Shown: positions 62,169-64,000 of the stretch, in pieces
Numbering within the stretch: the stretch's first letter is position 1
Layout of the letters: each line of letters starts with the position of its first letter
Assembly: GCF_002902085.1 (NCBI RefSeq)
Contig: NZ_PPQR01000070.1
Coordinates: forward strand, 37,974-101,973
DNA length: 64,000 nucleotides
Direction: 5' to 3'
Origin: Staphylococcus simiae
GTDB taxonomy: Bacteria > Bacillota > Bacilli > Staphylococcales > Staphylococcaceae
Notes under the pieces: generated by a model
The model's input: only the letters and a program-made list of their open reading frames with translations
The model's database searches: none
What the model was told of the DNA's origin: nothing
Position numbers and translations under genes: made by a program

Positions 62169-63077
62169 TTATAATAATGTTTCACCAAAAAATGTACCTA
62201 ATAATGAAACAGCTTGTTCCGCAGTACAATTGTTTTGATCAATCAAAGGATTAACTTCAACTATATCCATAGATGATACTAAGTTAGATTGATGTAGTAT
62301 CTCTAAAGCAAAATGACTTTCTCTATATGTAAGTCCTCCCATGACTCTCGTTCCTGTGCCAGGTGTTTCTATTGGATCAAGGGCATCAACATCTAACGAC
62401 AAATGTAACCCATCTATATTACGTGATTTTAAATATTCCAAAGCATTTTCAATGACTGCTTGTATACCTAATTTATCAATATCTGCCATTGTAAATGTCT
62501 TTATATTTTTATCTTTAATAAATTGTCTTTCACCATAATCTAAATCTCTCATTCCGATAAGAACGATATTATCTGTTTTAACTTTAACTCCATAACCGTT
62601 GATATTAACTAGTTCATCAGGTCCTTCACCTGTAAGTATTCTCAAAGGCATACCATGAACATTTCCAGATGGTGATTCTTCAGGCACATTTAAATCGCCA
62701 TGAGCATCATACCAAATGACACCAAGGTTATTATAATGTTTACTAACTCCTGAGATAGAGCCGATTGCAATAGAATGATCTCCACCTAAAATTAATGGAA
62801 ATCTATTATTTTCTATGGACTCTGATACTTTATTATTTAAGTTATTAGTAACTTCTATAATTTCTTGAAAATTACGCATACCTGTTTGATTGCTGTGAAA
62901 TTTTTCAACATCAACTAGAGGAACGTCAATATCTCCTTTATCTTCAATATCCAAATCTAATTGTTTTAAACGTGATAACAATCCAGCATACCTTATTGCT
63001 GTTGGACCTAAATCAACTCCAAGTTTTCTTTGACCAAAAGTTGATGGTACACCAATAATATCTATAGCTCTTGTCAT
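62169..63077 (-). CDS. rocF: Arginase
   Basis: Hydrolyses arginine to ornithine and urea. Manganese ligands are in [19 protein letters not shown] and [17 protein letters not shown] is near the C-terminus. Starting at MTRAIDIIG gives 302 aa, with GAGGTG before it. A perfect cre-like site lies about 41 bp upstream, so carbon catabolite control is likely. Confidence 0.97.
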   Translation of the reverse strand: MTRAIDIIGVPSTFGQRKLGVDLGPTAIRYAGLLSRLKQLDLDIEDKGDIDVPLVDVEKFHSNQTGMRNFQEIIEVTNNLNNKVSESIENNRFPLILGGDHSIAIGSISGVSKHYNNLGVIWYDAHGDLNVPEESPSGNVHGMPLRILTGEGPDELVNINGYGVKVKTDNIVLIGMRDLDYGERQFIKDKNIKTFTMADIDKLGIQAVIENALEYLKSRNIDGLHLSLDVDALDPIETPGTGTRVMGGLTYRESHFALEILHQSNLVSSMDIVEVNPLIDQNNCTAEQAVSLLGTFFGETLL

Positions 63078-63117
63078 AATAAACACCTCAAATAATATGT
63101 ATATAATATTAGATTAA

Positions 63118-63132
63118 TGTATACGCTTACAT
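63118..63132 (-). promoter_or_regulatory. Candidate CcpA cre site upstream of rocF
   Basis: On the minus strand ATGTAAGCGTATACA matches WTGNAARCGNWWWCA at every position. It overlaps a weak promoter (TTGAAT, 17 bp, TAATCT), a placement suited to repression. Confidence 0.75.
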
Positions 63133-63364
63133 AATTCAAGCACTTATTTTAAGGTCGTTGACCTTTAATGAGTTGTCATAGAGTTTCAAAAGTAATCTAT
63201 AAAAATCAAAATATTAATGAATTTGCTATATGTCACATCACCTCTCTATGTCTAACTATGATTATAAATTATTGCCCTATAACCATTTTGTAGCAAAGAC
63301 CCTTGATGCGCTCTATAATGGTTTGTGCTTCAAATTTAGGTAACATTTTAACTTTTAGAGCAAA
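63133..63364. other. Gene-free region between rocF and the tRNA cluster
   Basis: About 230 bp with no convincing frame. A small imperfect inverted repeat (TATAACCATT near 63282 and AATGGTTT near 63319) is the only structure I noticed. Confidence 0.45.
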
Positions 63365-63392
63365 CAAAAAACACTTTCCAAAAGGAAAGTGT
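63365..63392 (-). terminator. Terminator of the rRNA/tRNA transcript
   Basis: Minus strand: ACACTTTCC-TTTT-GGAAAGTGT, a perfect 9-bp stem, followed by TTTTTTGTTTG. It directly follows the last tRNA gene. Confidence 0.92.
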
Positions 63393-63398
63393 TAGCAG

Positions 63399-63471
63399 TG
63401 AGCCATAGAGGATTCGAACCTCTGACCCTCTGATTAAAAGTCAGATGCTCTACCAACTGAGCTAATGGCTC
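63399..63471 (-). tRNA. tRNA-Lys (anticodon TTT)
   Basis: 73 nt. Acceptor GAGCCAT / ATGGCTC, D stem GCTC...GAGC, anticodon loop CTTTTAA within TCTGA/TCAGA, T arm AGAGG TTCGAAT CCTCT, discriminator A. CCA is not encoded. Last gene of the cluster in transcription order. Confidence 0.97.
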
Positions 63472-63477
63472 TAATGG

Positions 63478-63549
63478 CTGGGCTAGCTGGATTCGAACCA
63501 ACGAGTGACGGAGTCAAAGTCCGTTGCCTTACCGCTTGGCTATAGCCCA
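63478..63549 (-). tRNA. tRNA-Gln (anticodon TTG)
   Basis: 72 nt. Acceptor TGGGCTA / TAGCCCA, anticodon loop CTTTGAC... with TTG flanked by ACGGA/TCCGT, T loop TTCGAAT, discriminator G. CCA not encoded. Confidence 0.96.
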
Positions 63550-63560
63550 ATTATAGATGG

Positions 63561-63641
63561 TGGAGGGGGGCAGATTCGAACTGCCGAACCCGAAGGAGCG
63601 GATTTACAGTCCGCCGCGTTTAGCCACTTCGCTACCCCTCC
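63561..63641 (-). tRNA. tRNA-Tyr (anticodon GTA)
   Basis: 81 nt, long variable arm as expected for Tyr. Acceptor GGAGGGG / CCCCTCC, anticodon loop CTGTAAA in GGCGGA/TCCGC, T loop TTCGAAT, discriminator A. Confidence 0.96.
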
Positions 63642-63665
63642 GACATATTAAATTAATCAAAATGG

Positions 63666-63738
63666 TGGAGAATGACGGGTTCGAACCGCCGACCCTCTGC
63701 TTGTAAGGCAGATGCTCTCCCAGCTGAGCTAATTCTCC
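63666..63738 (-). tRNA. tRNA-Val (anticodon TAC)
   Basis: 73 nt. Acceptor GGAGAAT / ATTCTCC, anticodon loop CTTACAA in TCTGC/GCAGA, T arm GGCGG TTCGAAC CCGTC, discriminator A. Confidence 0.96.
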
Positions 63739-63745
63739 AAAATAA

Positions 63746-63817
63746 TGACTCCTACGGGACTCGAACCCGTGTTACCGCCGTGAAAGGGCGGTGTCTTAAC
63801 CGCTTGACCAAGGAGCC
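63746..63817 (-). tRNA. tRNA-Glu (anticodon TTC)
   Basis: 72 nt. Acceptor GGCTCCT / AGGAGTC (with one G-T type pair), anticodon loop CTTTCAC in CCGCC/GGCGG, T arm ACGGG TTCGAGT CCCGT, discriminator A. Confidence 0.96.
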
Positions 63818-63821
63818 ATGG

Positions 63822-63893
63822 CTCCACAGGTAGGACTCGAACCTACGACCGATCGGTTAACAGCCGATAGCTCTACCACTGAGCTACTGTGGA
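63822..63893 (-). tRNA. tRNA-Asn (anticodon GTT)
   Basis: 72 nt. Acceptor TCCACAG / CTGTGGA, anticodon loop CTGTTAAC in ATCGG/CCGAT, T arm GTAGG TTCGAGT CCTAC, discriminator G. First tRNA after the 5S gene. Confidence 0.96.
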
Positions 63894-63910
63894 ATAATAA
63901 TTAATTATTT

Positions 63911-64000
63911 GCCTGGCAACGTCCTACTCTAGCGGAACGTAAGTCCGACTACCATCGGCGCTAAGGAGCTTAACTTCTGTGTTCGGCATGGGAACAGGTG
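63911..64000 (-). rRNA. rrf: 5S ribosomal RNA (3' part)
   Basis: Minus strand reads CACCTGTTCCCATGCCGAAC, then ACAGAAGTTAAGCTCC, and ends GTAGGACGTTGCCAGGC, the conserved 5S core and 3' end. About 25 nt of the 5' end lie beyond the window. It heads the tRNA cluster and implies a 23S gene just to the right. Confidence 0.95.

Noticed and set aside
63400..63893. A prophage or island attachment site in the tRNA cluster
   Set aside because: No integrase, no duplicated tRNA 3' end, and the tRNA genes are tightly packed in the usual post-5S arrangement.

Overview
This is a low-GC firmicute chromosome segment, clearly Staphylococcus. Evidence includes the atp, upp-glyA, prmC-prfA-tdk, rho, murZ-fbaA, pyrG-rpoE, coaW, luxS, glmS, mtl, cdaA-cdaR-glmM and rocF gene order, a large FmtB/SasB-type wall-anchored protein, and STAR-like intergenic repeats. 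Most proteins look close to S. aureus as I remember it. Three features do not match my memory of S. aureus itself: a phosphopentomutase gene (deoB) beside pdp-deoC, a visibly diverged CzrA, and an LPKTG rather than LPDTG anchor in FmtB. I therefore infer a close relative of S. aureus (S. simiae or another member of the group is plausible) rather than S. aureus sensu stricto. This is inference from memory, not a database result.

Layout. 1-1749: start of the ATP synthase operon (atpI, atpB, atpE, start of atpF) with a good promoter. 1825-9760: mnaA, upp, glyA and a UPF0340 gene; then ywlC/sua5 and an arginine phosphatase; then tdk, prfA and prmC. 9761-12489: rpmE2 and rho, with a palindromic repeat and a STAR-like cluster. 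12490-23750: an aldehyde dehydrogenase, an HxlR regulator, murZ, fbaA, a DUF2529 gene, pyrG with its attenuator, rpoE, a double acetyltransferase, coaW and a gene with a duplicated domain. 23750-32650: an ATP-grasp/M20 pair, luxS with a repeat at its 3' end, a DoxX-like gene, the deo nucleoside-salvage cluster, and dps under a PerR box. 32849-43023: mostly poorly characterised genes (DCC oxidoreductase, an EVE-EVE-degenerate AAA+ protein, small membrane proteins), pmi, the zinc module czrA-czrB, a phosphoesterase, a HAD phosphatase and an orphan ABC ATPase. 43330-51392: a 63-bp tandem repeat, glmS with its ribozyme, and the mannitol operon mtlA-mtlR-mtlF-mtlD. 51555-63077: fmtB, the c-di-AMP/cell-wall operon cdaA-cdaR-glmM, and arginase. 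63365-64000: six tRNA genes and the 3' part of a 5S rRNA gene, all on the minus strand.

How the genes work together. Many belong to cell-envelope precursor supply: GlmS and GlmM make glucosamine phosphates, MurZ starts peptidoglycan, MnaA makes ManNAc for wall teichoic acid, and CdaA/CdaR tune c-di-AMP. A second theme is nucleotide metabolism (upp, tdk, pyrG, pdp, deoB, deoC, deoD). RNA-level control is unusually visible: a glmS self-cleaving ribozyme, a pyrG GGGC-start attenuator, and many clear intrinsic terminators. I see no intact insertion sequence, prophage or CRISPR array.

The least explained item is the gene at 33479-34852. It encodes two EVE (modified-base-reader-like) domains fused to what looks like a McrB-type AAA+ domain that has lost its P-loop. 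The intergenic repeats also deserve attention: one STAR-like cluster sits between inverted arms that elsewhere occur nearly empty, and another supplies the luxS stop codon.
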